A program made the translations under genes and the position numbers. The notes beneath the pieces were generated by a model, which made no database searches, was not told the DNA's origin, and saw only the letters and a program-made list of their open reading frames with translations. Positions 34,394-43,208 of a stretch of DNA of 64,000 bases are shown piece by piece (within the stretch, counting starts at the first letter, position 1; the number at the start of each line of letters is the position of its first letter). Origin of the DNA: Treponema sp. (lineage in GTDB: Bacteria > Spirochaetota > Spirochaetia > Treponematales > Treponemataceae); contig JAFXSM010000042.1 in the NCBI GenBank assembly GCA_017525605.1, positions 186,001-250,000 of the forward strand, written 5' to 3'.

Positions 34394-34433
34394 AAATTAA
34401 TCAATCCTATTTTTTTAAACTGCTTTGTTGATT

Positions 34434-35453
34434 TTACTCGGCAATCTTAATCTGCATCTCAATGTTTTCGAGCATCGCATTCAATAAATCAATCTGCTCG
34501 CTTTCAGGTGCGGCATCGATTGATTTCTGAACATCATTTTTTGCGTCAAGATAATTTCCTGAGCGCATGTGCGCAATCGCGGCCTGATAATAAAGAAGCT
34601 GCCTGTCATCTTTCGTCAGGAATTTCTTTGTCGCGGCATTCTCAAAAACTTCCGCCGCCTTCGAATAATTTTCGCCAGCATCGACAGCCTGCGCGGAAGC
34701 CACAGAAAGAATGTGCTTCGGAACTGCGCCTGTCGAATTCTCTGTGTCGATTTCGATGACAAGCTCGCTCAAGTCGCGAATCAGATATCGGTAGACGAAA
34801 TCGGTGCTGTCGAATATTTCGTTGACAGCAGCGACACGAGTATCAACGCTCGCAGACGATTTTGCGATTTTCAGGTTGTTGTCGAAATCCTTCAGCAAAA
34901 TTGCGGCATCGTCGATTTTTTTCGTTATCGCATCCATTTCGTCGATTTCGAAAATGTCGTCGAACGAAGCTTTGTCCGCGTCAGTCGCATTCGGGTCAAA
35001 ATCCGCACGCACAGAATAAAATTCAAGCGAGGAAACGACGTATCCTTCTTTTGTCAGGACGAACATTGACGGAAGAGTCTTGACCGCATATTTTTCGGCA
35101 ACGCCCACGGCATTTTTTGTGTCCGCGATGATTTTCTCCGCGGCAGCCCTTTCCTCGTTCGTTGCATTCGGGCCGAGATTCTCCGCGTTCAGCCTGTCCG
35201 TCAAATCAAGCTTCACAAAGACAAAATCCTTGCCGAATTTTTTCAGGAACTGCTCGTTGCCGAACCCAAGTTTTTCAAGCCGCTCGGAAACTTCGTCCTC
35301 TTTCGAGCATATATCGAGAAAAATGCCCTTTTTGCTTTCCTCGGCAAGTTTTTTTCCTTCTTCGAAATTGTCAATCCAAGTATTTTTTGTGCAGGAAGTG
35401 ATTGAAACGGCAGCAAGCAAAACTGCCAGAACAGAAATCAGAATTTTTTTCAT
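34434..35453 (-). CDS. Lipoprotein with thioredoxin fold lacking CXXC, plus TPR-like C-terminus
   Basis: 339 residues. Lipobox SITSC with Cys21. Residues ~24-150 follow a thioredoxin_7/DUF255-like pattern (W26, then EESKKGIFLDICS, and the cis-Pro loop YAVKTLPSMFVL), but where a redox CXXC would stand there is a single Cys (ICSKED), so disulfide exchange is unlikely. The C-terminus (DDRQLLYYQAAIAHMRSGNYLDAK) resembles a TPR hairpin. It is probably a periplasmic, membrane-anchored chaperone or adaptor. Confidence 0.72.
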   Translation of the reverse strand: MKKILISVLAVLLAAVSITSCTKNTWIDNFEEGKKLAEESKKGIFLDICSKEDEVSERLEKLGFGNEQFLKKFGKDFVFVKLDLTDRLNAENLGPNATNEERAAAEKIIADTKNAVGVAEKYAVKTLPSMFVLTKEGYVVSSLEFYSVRADFDPNATDADKASFDDIFEIDEMDAITKKIDDAAILLKDFDNNLKIAKSSASVDTRVAAVNEIFDSTDFVYRYLIRDLSELVIEIDTENSTGAVPKHILSVASAQAVDAGENYSKAAEVFENAATKKFLTKDDRQLLYYQAAIAHMRSGNYLDAKNDVQKSIDAAPESEQIDLLNAMLENIEMQIKIAE

Positions 35454-35459
35454 GCAAAG

Positions 35460-35465
35460 ATTTTA
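35460..35465 (-). promoter_or_regulatory. -10 box of the lipoprotein gene
   Basis: TAAAAT on the minus strand ends 6 nt before the ATG at 35453 but lacks the TG of the extended form. The gap (CTTTGC) is identical to that before the radical SAM gene at 42953. Confidence 0.45.
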
Positions 35466-35492
35466 TGTGTTATTGAGATTTTTTTGAAGTGC

Positions 35493-35535
35493 AAAAAAAA
35501 TCGGCACTGAAAACCGAACATTTCCAGTGCCGATT
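35493..35535 (-). terminator. Intrinsic terminator of htpG
   Basis: An 11-bp perfect stem AATCGGCACTG/CAGTGCCGATT followed on the minus strand by a run of T, downstream of the htpG stop. Confidence 0.88.
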
Positions 35536-35540
35536 GCTAT

Positions 35541-35593
35541 TCATTCCGAACGTGTCTCAGAATATTTTGTCATTCTGAGTTTGTCTCAGAATC
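35541..35593. repeat. Tandem hairpin repeats, including copy B of the 25-bp repeat
   Basis: Positions 35569-35593 are the reverse complement of the repeat at 25339, with one compensated base pair. Directly before it, 35541-35562 forms a degenerate second hairpin (ATTCCGAA...CTCAGAAT with G-U pairs). Confidence 0.6.
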
Positions 35594-35600
35594 TAAAATT

Positions 35601-37568
35601 TTACTTTGAGAGCAGCTTGTTCATCGCCTTGACGAACTCAACCGGGTCTTTTATCTCCGCGCCGCTCACGAGCAATGCCTGGTCGAGAAGGACTTCAGCG
35701 ACGTTCGCGATGTACGCTTCGTCCGAGCTGCCTTCGAGAGTCTTGACGATTGCATGGTCGGCGTTCACTTCAAGAATCGGCTTTACGCCGGCTCCAGCCT
35801 GCCCCATTGCACGCATCATGCGCTCCATCTGGATTCCAGGGTCGTTCTCGTCAACGACAACGCATGACGGAGAATCAGAAAGTCTCTTCGAAAGAACGAC
35901 ATCCTTGACGCGCTCGCCGAGTGCCTTCTTGATTTTCTCCTGAACAGGCTTGAATGCCTCTTCCTTCTTCTTCGCTTCTTCCTTATCAACGCCGAGCTCG
36001 TCGTCAGAGCCTGCCCTGTTGACAGCCTTCAAATCGAATTCCTTGTACTTGCCAAGAGACGGAATAACGATGTCGTCGATGTCGTCAGCCATGATGAGGA
36101 CTTCAAAGCCCTTGTTCTTGTAAGCCTCAAGAAGCGGAGACGCGCGGAGGTTCTTCTCGTCAGTTCCCGTGATGTAGTAGATTGCCTTCTGCTCCGGCTT
36201 CATTCTTGAAACGTAATCGGCGAACGATGTCCATTTGTCGTCGCCTGTTCCAGACTCGTCCGTAGACTTGAACCTGACAATTTCGGAGATTTCCTCGCGG
36301 TTCGCATAGTCGCCGTACAAACCTTCTTTCATCGGCCTGTTGAAATTCTTGACGAATTTGTTCCATTTTTCGATAGCGGCTTTCTCATCGTCAGTCGGCT
36401 TCTCGGATTTTCTTGCCTTGTCAGCTTCCTCGCCCATCTTCTTGAATTCGGAAAGGAGCTTTTTGACAGAAGAACGCTTGATGTTGTCGAGAATCTTGTT
36501 CTGCTGCAGAATCTCGCGGCTCACGTTCAACGGCAAATCCTCAGAGTCGATGATACCGCGGACGAATCTCAAGTATGCAGGAAGAAGTTCCCTGTCGTCG
36601 TCCGTGATGAAAACGCGCTTGACGTAGAGCTTCATTCCGCTCTTGTAGTCAGCCTGATACATGTCGAACGGAGCCATCTGCGGAATGTAGAAGAGAGTAG
36701 TGTATTCTTGAGTTCCTTCCGCGTGTGTGTGGACGTAGTGGAGCGGATCCATGGAATCATGCGAAATCGTCTTGTAGAAATCGTTGTAATCTTCTTTTTT
36801 GAGTTCCGACTTTGAGCGTTTCCAGAGAGCAGAAGCCGAGTTGATCTGGTCAACTTTTGCTTCAGAGCCAGTCGTGTTGCCCTTGTCGTCGTAAGTGTTC
36901 TGAGTGTAGTGGAGGTAAATCGGGAATGCGATGTGGTCCGAGTATTTCTTGATGAGTTCTTCGAGCTTCCATCTTGAAGAATACTCTTTCGAGTCGTCGT
37001 TCAGAACCATCTCGATTGCGGAACCGTGCCTTTCTGCGTTGTCGAATCCATATTTTTTCGCTTCTTCCGAATCAGCTTTGATTTCGTCGATTGAGTAAGA
37101 ATTCGTGCCGTCAGAAGACCATTTGAAAATCTTCTCTGTTCCGGCTTTTCTTGTGATGACGTTAATCTGCTTTGCAGCCATGAATGCCGAGTAGAAACCG
37201 ACACCGAACTGACCGATGAGGTTTGATTCGCCCGCGTTCTTGTCCTGAGAAACGCGCTCGATGAATGCTTTTGTTCCTGAGCGTGCGATTGTTCCGAGAT
37301 TGTTGTTCAAGTCGTCCTCGTCCATTCCGATACCGGTGTCCTGAACTGTGAGGATTTTGTTTGCGTCTTCGAATGAGATGTCGATTCTTGGGTCAGTCTT
37401 GATGTTTTTGTATGCAGCGTCTGAAACTGTGAGGTAATTCAGTTTGTCCAAAGCGTCCGAAGCGTTCGAGACAATCTCACGAAGGAAGATGTCCTTATTT
37501 GAATACATTGAATGAATGATGAGCTTCAGAAGCTGATTTACTTCTGTCTGAAATTGATGTTGTGCCAT
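35601..37568 (-). CDS. htpG: Molecular chaperone HtpG (Hsp90)
   Basis: 655 residues, typical length. N-terminal GHKL ATPase with YSNKDIFLREIVSNASDALDK, the VQDTGIGMDEDDL box, GQFGVGFYSAFM and NVSREILQQN; the middle and dimerisation domains follow without gaps. It assists folding of client proteins in the cytoplasm. It is monocistronic, with a strong terminator after the stop. The ~50-nt leader contains GGAG. Confidence 0.98.
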   Translation of the reverse strand: MAQHQFQTEVNQLLKLIIHSMYSNKDIFLREIVSNASDALDKLNYLTVSDAAYKNIKTDPRIDISFEDANKILTVQDTGIGMDEDDLNNNLGTIARSGTKAFIERVSQDKNAGESNLIGQFGVGFYSAFMAAKQINVITRKAGTEKIFKWSSDGTNSYSIDEIKADSEEAKKYGFDNAERHGSAIEMVLNDDSKEYSSRWKLEELIKKYSDHIAFPIYLHYTQNTYDDKGNTTGSEAKVDQINSASALWKRSKSELKKEDYNDFYKTISHDSMDPLHYVHTHAEGTQEYTTLFYIPQMAPFDMYQADYKSGMKLYVKRVFITDDDRELLPAYLRFVRGIIDSEDLPLNVSREILQQNKILDNIKRSSVKKLLSEFKKMGEEADKARKSEKPTDDEKAAIEKWNKFVKNFNRPMKEGLYGDYANREEISEIVRFKSTDESGTGDDKWTSFADYVSRMKPEQKAIYYITGTDEKNLRASPLLEAYKNKGFEVLIMADDIDDIVIPSLGKYKEFDLKAVNRAGSDDELGVDKEEAKKKEEAFKPVQEKIKKALGERVKDVVLSKRLSDSPSCVVVDENDPGIQMERMMRAMGQAGAGVKPILEVNADHAIVKTLEGSSDEAYIANVAEVLLDQALLVSGAEIKDPVEFVKAMNKLLSK

Positions 37569-37663
37569 TTCGTTTCTCCAAAAATAACAGCTCCCGATTT
37601 AAAAAGCGGAAGCCGAATGATTTATTGTTTATAGAATCAAGTTAATAAAAAAAATGCGAAACG

Positions 37664-37699
37664 GCAAAAAAAAGAGACTGCCAAAACGACAGCCTCTTT
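37664..37699 (-). terminator. Intrinsic terminator of the 37721 membrane-protein gene
   Basis: On the minus strand AAAGAGGCTGTC pairs with GGCAGTCTCTTT through two G-U pairs and is followed by eight T. The wobble pairs only work in minus-strand RNA, which supports the direction. Confidence 0.85.
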
Positions 37700-37720
37700 G
37701 TGCATTTCTAATCTAAAAAA

Positions 37721-38725
37721 CTAGAGAGTCTTTCTGATTCCCTGCTGCTCAAGCTTGAAGAGGGAAATTGCAACTCCGACACATGCCACAACCCATCCGA
37801 TGATTACGATGTATGTACCGACAGATGCGAAGCTGAACAACGAAGCCTCAAGGTAGCGCGGAATTGTGATGAGAGCCGCGATTCCGAATGCAGCACCGAT
37901 GAGCCATACGAGAGTGTCGAGAACAACGCCCTCAACGAAGAGGAACACGAGGATTCCTGCGATTGACATGAGCCAAAGGATGACGATGAATGTCGCGTTG
38001 TGTGCGAATCCGCCAGCAGAATCAGCAATATTGAAGAACGAAGCTGCTCCCTTTACAGCAGGCTTTCCTGGTCTGAAATCATCGAAAATCTCGTTTTTCC
38101 AGTCGTACTCAGAGAAATCTGGTTTGCGCAAATTGTATTTCTTGAGGTAAGCCTCTTTTGTGTTTGCTTCCGGGTGCTTTTTTGCGAACTCTTCTGTCTT
38201 GAGCTCCAAATCGTCGTACTCAGGGTAAGAATCAACATCGAATTCAGAAAGGTCATCACTTGTGAAACCGCAGAGAAGCGACTTTGAAGAAGTGATGTCC
38301 TTGATGTGCTTCTGAGGAACTCTCTCAGTCTTTGTTGTCTTGACTTTCTTTGTTGTAGGAACAGCGTCGATTGCCTTCTTCACAGCTTCGTTTGTAGCTG
38401 CGATTGCATTGATGTCGTCGATTGTTCTTTCAACAGTTGTCGTCTGGATGAGCCCCTGAATCGTAGCGTCGTCTGTTACGAAATTCGTTTTGGTCTCAGC
38501 CTCGATTACAGCGTTTGCGGCAGCGAGTTTTGCAGCATTGATTTCATCAGGAGTAAGAGCGACTTCCTCCTCGTTTGTGATTTCAACATCTGCATATTTA
38601 AGACCCTTAACCTGATCAGGTACTTTTATGATTGGAAGCAGGAATCCGATAAAAGTAATCGCAGAACCGAGCGCGAAAATTTTTCGGCTCTTTGAGCGTT
38701 TCTTTAAGTTATCTACGAGTGACAT
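37721..38725 (-). CDS. Membrane protein with large extracytoplasmic insert
   Basis: 334 residues, not recognised. One helix at ~16-34, a long hydrophilic region rich in Asp/Glu/Lys/Thr (~40-230), then three or four helices (~240-325). The insert has alternating ELK/DDL stretches but no motif I know. RBS GAGG, monocistronic, with its own terminator, so it is a stable independent gene. A treponeme-specific envelope protein is the most that can be said. Confidence 0.7.
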   Translation of the reverse strand: MSLVDNLKKRSKSRKIFALGSAITFIGFLLPIIKVPDQVKGLKYADVEITNEEEVALTPDEINAAKLAAANAVIEAETKTNFVTDDATIQGLIQTTTVERTIDDINAIAATNEAVKKAIDAVPTTKKVKTTKTERVPQKHIKDITSSKSLLCGFTSDDLSEFDVDSYPEYDDLELKTEEFAKKHPEANTKEAYLKKYNLRKPDFSEYDWKNEIFDDFRPGKPAVKGAASFFNIADSAGGFAHNATFIVILWLMSIAGILVFLFVEGVVLDTLVWLIGAAFGIAALITIPRYLEASLFSFASVGTYIVIIGWVVACVGVAISLFKLEQQGIRKTL

Positions 38726-38888
38726 AGAAATACCTCTTTTTTTAAAATTGAAATTGCCTAATTATATACTTTTATTTTTAGCAAAGTCCATTGAAAAACA
38801 TTGACTATTTATGGTGTCTTTTTGGAGATGAACGATACCGCACTTTCAAAAAATCAAACTTTCAATCGAATTTTGATTTGTTTTTGAA

Positions 38889-38894
38889 TATAAT
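38889..38894 (+). promoter_or_regulatory. -10 box of the malic enzyme gene
   Basis: Perfect TATAAT ending 8 nt before the ATG at 38903; no ribosome-binding site lies in the gap (TTTTCATT). Confidence 0.55.
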
Positions 38895-38902
38895 TTTTCA
38901 TT

Positions 38903-40081
38903 ATGGCTACAATTTACGAAAAAGCACTCACCAAACACGAAGAATGGAAAGGCAAGATTTCAACTGAACTGAAAATGCCTTTGGAAACAAGGGATGATTT
39001 GTCTGTCGCATACACTCCCGGCGTTGCGGAACCTTGCAGGCAGATTCATAAAAATCCCGATGACGTGTACAAATATACATGGAAGGGAAACACGATTGCC
39101 GTTGTCTCTGACGGAACAGCCGTTCTCGGACTCGGGGACATTGGTCCTGCGGCGGGTCTTCCTGTAATGGAAGGAAAATGCGTCCTGTTCAAAAAGTTCG
39201 CCGGCGTTGACGCAGTTCCGCTCTGCATCGACACGAAAGACCCGCAAAAAATAATCGACTTCTGCAAGCAGATTGCTCCTACATTCGGCGGAATCAACCT
39301 TGAGGACATCTCGGCACCTCGTTGCGTCGAAATCGAGCGGACTCTCATAAAAGAACTCGACATTCCAGTTTTCCACGATGACCAGCACGGAACTGCAATC
39401 GTCGTCACGGCGGCAATCATGAACGCGCTCAAGGTCGCTGGCAAAAAGCCGGAGGACTGCACGCTCGTCGTTTCGGGAACTGGGGCGGCAGGTTCTTCAA
39501 TCATCCGTATGCTTCACAAATTCGGAATCGGAAAAATCTACGGATTCAACATAAACGGAATAGTTATAAAGGAAGATTATGACAAATACGACTTTTTGAC
39601 GAAGGAGCTTACCGAAATCACGAACCCTGACAACAAGCGCATGACGCTCAAGGAAGCGTTCGTTGGAGCGGACATTTTCGTCGGAGTTTCCGCGCCGAAC
39701 CTTGTCAGCGAGGAAATGATAAAGTCGATGGCACCGAAATCGATTGTGTTCGCAATGGCAAACCCGGAGCCGGAAATCACTTACGAGAAGGCAAAGGCTG
39801 CCGGAGCATACATAATCGGAACTGGAAGGAGCGACTACCCGAACCAAATCAACAACATCCTTGCGTTCCCAGGTCTTTTCCGAGGTGCGCTTGACTGCCG
39901 CGCGTCAAAGATAACCGAGGAGATGAAGATTGCTGCGAGCCGCGGACTTGCTTCTCTCGTCTCGGATTCGGAGCTTGGGCCGGACATGATTATTCCGTCT
40001 GCGTTCGACCCTCGCGTTTCAAAAGTTGTCGCACAGGCAGTTGCGGACGAAGCAAGAAAGGCAGGTCTTGCAAGAATATAA
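38903..40081 (+). CDS. NAD(P)-dependent malic enzyme, short form
   Basis: 392 residues: oxidative decarboxylation of malate to pyruvate. Motifs SDGTAVLGLGDIGP (~73-86), NLEDISAPRCVEIE, FHDDQHGTAIV and the nucleotide fold VVSGTGAAGSS. It lacks the C-terminal phosphotransacetylase-like domain of the long MaeB type. It supplies pyruvate and reducing power for fermentation; coenzyme preference cannot be read safely. Confidence 0.95.
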   Translation: MATIYEKALTKHEEWKGKISTELKMPLETRDDLSVAYTPGVAEPCRQIHKNPDDVYKYTWKGNTIAVVSDGTAVLGLGDIGPAAGLPVMEGKCVLFKKFAGVDAVPLCIDTKDPQKIIDFCKQIAPTFGGINLEDISAPRCVEIERTLIKELDIPVFHDDQHGTAIVVTAAIMNALKVAGKKPEDCTLVVSGTGAAGSSIIRMLHKFGIGKIYGFNINGIVIKEDYDKYDFLTKELTEITNPDNKRMTLKEAFVGADIFVGVSAPNLVSEEMIKSMAPKSIVFAMANPEPEITYEKAKAAGAYIIGTGRSDYPNQINNILAFPGLFRGALDCRASKITEEMKIAASRGLASLVSDSELGPDMIIPSAFDPRVSKVVAQAVADEARKAGLARI

Positions 40082-40084
40082 AAA

Positions 40085-40864
40085 ATGAGCCGGAAGATGT
40101 CTTTGATGATTTTTATTTTTCTCGTCACAATCTCTCTTCCGGTCTTTTCATTTACTATAAGCTCAAGGTCAAATCTGCTTCACTGGACAATCGACTCGAC
40201 TTCGGGGAGGCAGATTTTCAATCTTATGTCGAAGGAGAACGGAAAAAACGTGGAGTCGTCGTTCGTTCTTGAGACGAGCGGCCTTCTCTTCCATTCGTTC
40301 TTCAAAAATCGCCTGACTTCAAGAGCGTCGCTCGATTTCAGTTTTTCGCGGAAGCCTGATTTTCTCTGGAGCGAGCAGTCGAATTTCACCGACGCATACA
40401 ACCAGAAAGCAATCAACGAGAACCTGAAAAGCGTGGAAGTCGAATATCAGTTCTATCTTCCGAAAATCGGAACGTGGTTCTTGTATTTCATGCCGTTCGC
40501 AGGTTTCTCTTTCGTAAACCTGATTGACGATTTGTTCTACGGAAGCCAGACCGACAATTCGTTCACATACTGCAGCCCGTCGGCGGGAATCCAGTATTTC
40601 AGGCACGTCAACAGATATTTCTCGCACACCTATTACGCTTCCTACTCGCCGATGATAATAATGGAGCACGCAAGGTATCAGCACACCGTCCACTACATGA
40701 ACTACGGTGCGGAATTCACAGCGAACATATCTCCGTTCTCGCTGATTCTTTTCTTCATCGTGCGGAAAGTTTTCGAGGACTTCGAGCAGGTCTTCATACT
40801 CGCGCACAAAGACTACACGATAAACGCAACGGAAATCGGATTCTCATTCAAGGTGGATTTGTAG
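40085..40864 (+). CDS. Putative outer-membrane beta-barrel protein
   Basis: 259 residues. Signal peptide to VFSFT (~23), then alternating amphipathic strands rich in Phe/Tyr (SRASLDFSFSRKP, EVEYQFYLPKIGTWFLYFMPFAGFSF) ending in FSFKVDL. No family recognised. It begins 3 nt after the malic enzyme stop, so it is probably co-transcribed; it ends 1 nt from the convergent radical SAM gene. Confidence 0.65.
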   Translation: MSRKMSLMIFIFLVTISLPVFSFTISSRSNLLHWTIDSTSGRQIFNLMSKENGKNVESSFVLETSGLLFHSFFKNRLTSRASLDFSFSRKPDFLWSEQSNFTDAYNQKAINENLKSVEVEYQFYLPKIGTWFLYFMPFAGFSFVNLIDDLFYGSQTDNSFTYCSPSAGIQYFRHVNRYFSHTYYASYSPMIIMEHARYQHTVHYMNYGAEFTANISPFSLILFFIVRKVFEDFEQVFILAHKDYTINATEIGFSFKVDL

Positions 40865-40865
40865 A

Positions 40866-42953
40866 CTACGGAATTACGCACAAGCCATTTCCACGGAAAA
40901 TTTTTTCGGGTGCGTTTTTCTTTTCTTCGAAGTATTCGCCCATGTAGAACCAGGCGATTTTGCCGTTGCCGAGGTCGAATTTTTCGCCGCCGAGCCAGAT
41001 TTTTTTTGTGTCGTCGGAAGGGACTTTCTGGAATTCAAAGTTTCGTTTCGATTCGTATTTTGAAATCAGCTTTTCGATGAAGTCTTTCGGGACTGTCGGT
41101 TTCGGGACTGGAAAGTCGAAGAATTTCTGAACCGGGACTTTCAAATCTTCGCCGTGCATCCATCTGTCGAGGGAATAGTCGAGGAATCTTCCGTATTTCT
41201 CGGATTTTTTCTCGCCTTCAAAATGAAGCCCGTTCTTTGCAAAGAGCGGCAGATTTTCATTCAGAATCGGTTTCAGATCACTTATCTTTCCTTCTTTCCA
41301 TTCCTTGAACGCCCTTGAATGCCGGGTCAGGACGAATTTGTGCCAGAAGCATGAGTCCAGAAGCCCGTTCTCGTAGAACTGCCTGAGAGTTTCCATTGAA
41401 TTGATTAAGTCCTGCGGCTTTTCCCACCAGTAACCGTAAATCATGTACGCGTGGACGAGAATGCCGGCTTCCTTGAATGCGCAGCACGCGCCGACAATTG
41501 ATTCGAGGTCTGTTCCCTTGTGGATTGCGGAAAGTCCGTTTCCTGTCGCGCTCTCAAGCCCAGCGGAGACTCCGATTAATCCGCCTGCAGAAAGGAAATC
41601 CGCAACGTCGCGCGTGAAATATTTTTCGAACCTCACGTTGCCCCACCAGGTGAGCGGAGAGCCGTGCGCGATGTTCTCTTTTGCGAATTCGACCATCATT
41701 GCAGGCGGCATTGCCTCGTCAACAAAATGAATGCCGAAAACGCCCTTCTCGTTCGCGGTTTTAAGAAGCCCCTCGTAAAGCTCGTGGATTTGCGTCGGGC
41801 AGTACGAGCAGACGTAATCGAGCGTCACGTCGCAGAACGCGCATTTGTGCCAGTAGCAGCCGTGCGCCATGTATGCCTTTATCCACGCGCCGTCCGACCA
41901 GAGCCTGTGCATCGGGTTCTTGTCGTCGATGAGCCTCGGATAGCGCAAAAAATCGATGTCGGAAAAATCAGGAATGAGCGTCCGCGTGACGTTTCTCTCG
42001 TATTCTTCAGAATCTCTGTCGCTTTCAATCAGATCCGAAACTTTGCCGCCAGAGAACGTGCGCATTTTGAAAAGACGCTCTGATTTTTCAATCAGCTGCT
42101 TGTACCCAGCGTAGCCCCTGTCAAAGCTCAAAGCGTCGCAGTATTTTTTGAGCGATTGTTCAGTTGTCTCACGAAGCTCCGTGTTGATGAATCCTCCGCC
42201 GAGCGAGACAAAAACTTCGTCTCCGTATTTTTCCTTGAAGAACCGGCCTGTCGCGAGGGCAGCCGCAAATGTTCCTGCAAACGGAACTGAAATCAGTACG
42301 AAATCGGCTTTCGTCGCGAATTTTTCGAGAACCGGAACGTAGAATTCTTTCAGGACAGGAGAATCCGCGCCTTTCGCGATTTCGTCAAAAGTTGATTCGC
42401 TCACGGTCAAGGATTCCGCATAGCGCACCAAGCTGAAATTCTTGTCCAGCACCGCCGCGATGAAATCCGCCAAATCTGCAAGCGCGAGGCTCGCAAGGCT
42501 TCGTGCGTCGTCCGTGGACAAATCGTGGTCAAGATTTTCAAGAAACGTTTCCATTCTGCTTCCGCGCGGAACGTGCGCTCCGAAAACGAACCTGTGCGCG
42601 TTCTCGAATCCGCTTTTGTCCGGCCGCAGAACAGCAACGATGTCGTCTATCCATTCTGTCCAAAGTTTCTGTGTGGAAACGTACCGCCGTAAGTTGAACG
42701 CAGTCGCTTCGTCTCCGTTCCGTTCCGCTTCCGCCGCTTTTTTCAGTGCTTTTTCCGAACAGAGAGAAAAGAGTTTTGTAAGACCGGCTTTCGAGAAAAT
42801 CGCATAGAAAAGCTCGATGCTCAAGTCGAGCCACTTCACGCTTTGGATTTTTTCGCTGAATTCTCTTCTTTTAAAAAATGCGGAAAGATACGCGCCGCTC
42901 GGATACGCCGTGTTGAGCTGCACGATTGGTGGTTGGATAATCAAGACATTCAT
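40866..42953 (-). CDS. B12-binding radical SAM protein with CX4CX2C motif
   Basis: 695 residues. The N-terminal domain (VLIIQPPIVQLNTAYPS... SLGGGFINTELR) is of the cobalamin-binding type. The cluster cysteines are Cys366, Cys371 and Cys374 (GCYWHKCAFCD), spaced CX4CX2C rather than CX3CX2C. FVDEAMPP and GVSAGLESATGNGL follow in the barrel. The substrate is unknown. An extended -10 box lies 6 nt before the ATG. Confidence 0.85.
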   Translation of the reverse strand: MNVLIIQPPIVQLNTAYPSGAYLSAFFKRREFSEKIQSVKWLDLSIELFYAIFSKAGLTKLFSLCSEKALKKAAEAERNGDEATAFNLRRYVSTQKLWTEWIDDIVAVLRPDKSGFENAHRFVFGAHVPRGSRMETFLENLDHDLSTDDARSLASLALADLADFIAAVLDKNFSLVRYAESLTVSESTFDEIAKGADSPVLKEFYVPVLEKFATKADFVLISVPFAGTFAAALATGRFFKEKYGDEVFVSLGGGFINTELRETTEQSLKKYCDALSFDRGYAGYKQLIEKSERLFKMRTFSGGKVSDLIESDRDSEEYERNVTRTLIPDFSDIDFLRYPRLIDDKNPMHRLWSDGAWIKAYMAHGCYWHKCAFCDVTLDYVCSYCPTQIHELYEGLLKTANEKGVFGIHFVDEAMPPAMMVEFAKENIAHGSPLTWWGNVRFEKYFTRDVADFLSAGGLIGVSAGLESATGNGLSAIHKGTDLESIVGACCAFKEAGILVHAYMIYGYWWEKPQDLINSMETLRQFYENGLLDSCFWHKFVLTRHSRAFKEWKEGKISDLKPILNENLPLFAKNGLHFEGEKKSEKYGRFLDYSLDRWMHGEDLKVPVQKFFDFPVPKPTVPKDFIEKLISKYESKRNFEFQKVPSDDTKKIWLGGEKFDLGNGKIAWFYMGEYFEEKKNAPEKIFRGNGLCVIP

Positions 42954-42959
42954 GCAAAG

Positions 42960-42968
42960 ATTCTAGCA
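42960..42968 (-). promoter_or_regulatory. Extended -10 of the radical SAM gene (leaderless arrangement)
   Basis: TGC-TAGAAT on the minus strand ends 6 nt before the ATG at 42953; gap CTTTGC. Confidence 0.62.
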
Positions 42969-43040
42969 GTTTTTTTGATTATGGTTGTGGGGGAAGAATT
43001 TTTGAATAGCGAAAATATAGCGACGTTCGTCCCCCCATGT

Positions 43041-43117
43041 AGGTACGGCGCAGCCGTGCCGTTCCCGCTTGCCTCCACTACGCAATTGCTTAGGACACAT
43101 CCGCACCCCGGCAAGCG
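43041..43117. repeat. 77-bp direct repeat, unit A
   Basis: Runs from AGGTACGG to GGCAAGCG. A second, diverged unit of equal length starts 91 bp further on. Both share GTGCCGT, CCGCTTGC, TCCACT and TTAGGAC in the same order. Confidence 0.65.
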
Positions 43118-43131
43118 ACGTCCACTCGGAG

Positions 43132-43208
43132 AGGTACGCGCTTCGCGCGTGCCGTGACCGCTTGCATCCACTGTACAAAGATTAGGACTCATTCTCACCT
43201 GGCAAGCG
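43132..43208. repeat. 77-bp direct repeat, unit B, overlapping a gene end
   Basis: Diverged second unit from AGGTACGC to GGCAAGCG. It runs into the last codons and stop of the SUMF1-type gene (43195-43208), so the current end of that protein is encoded by repeat sequence. Confidence 0.62.
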
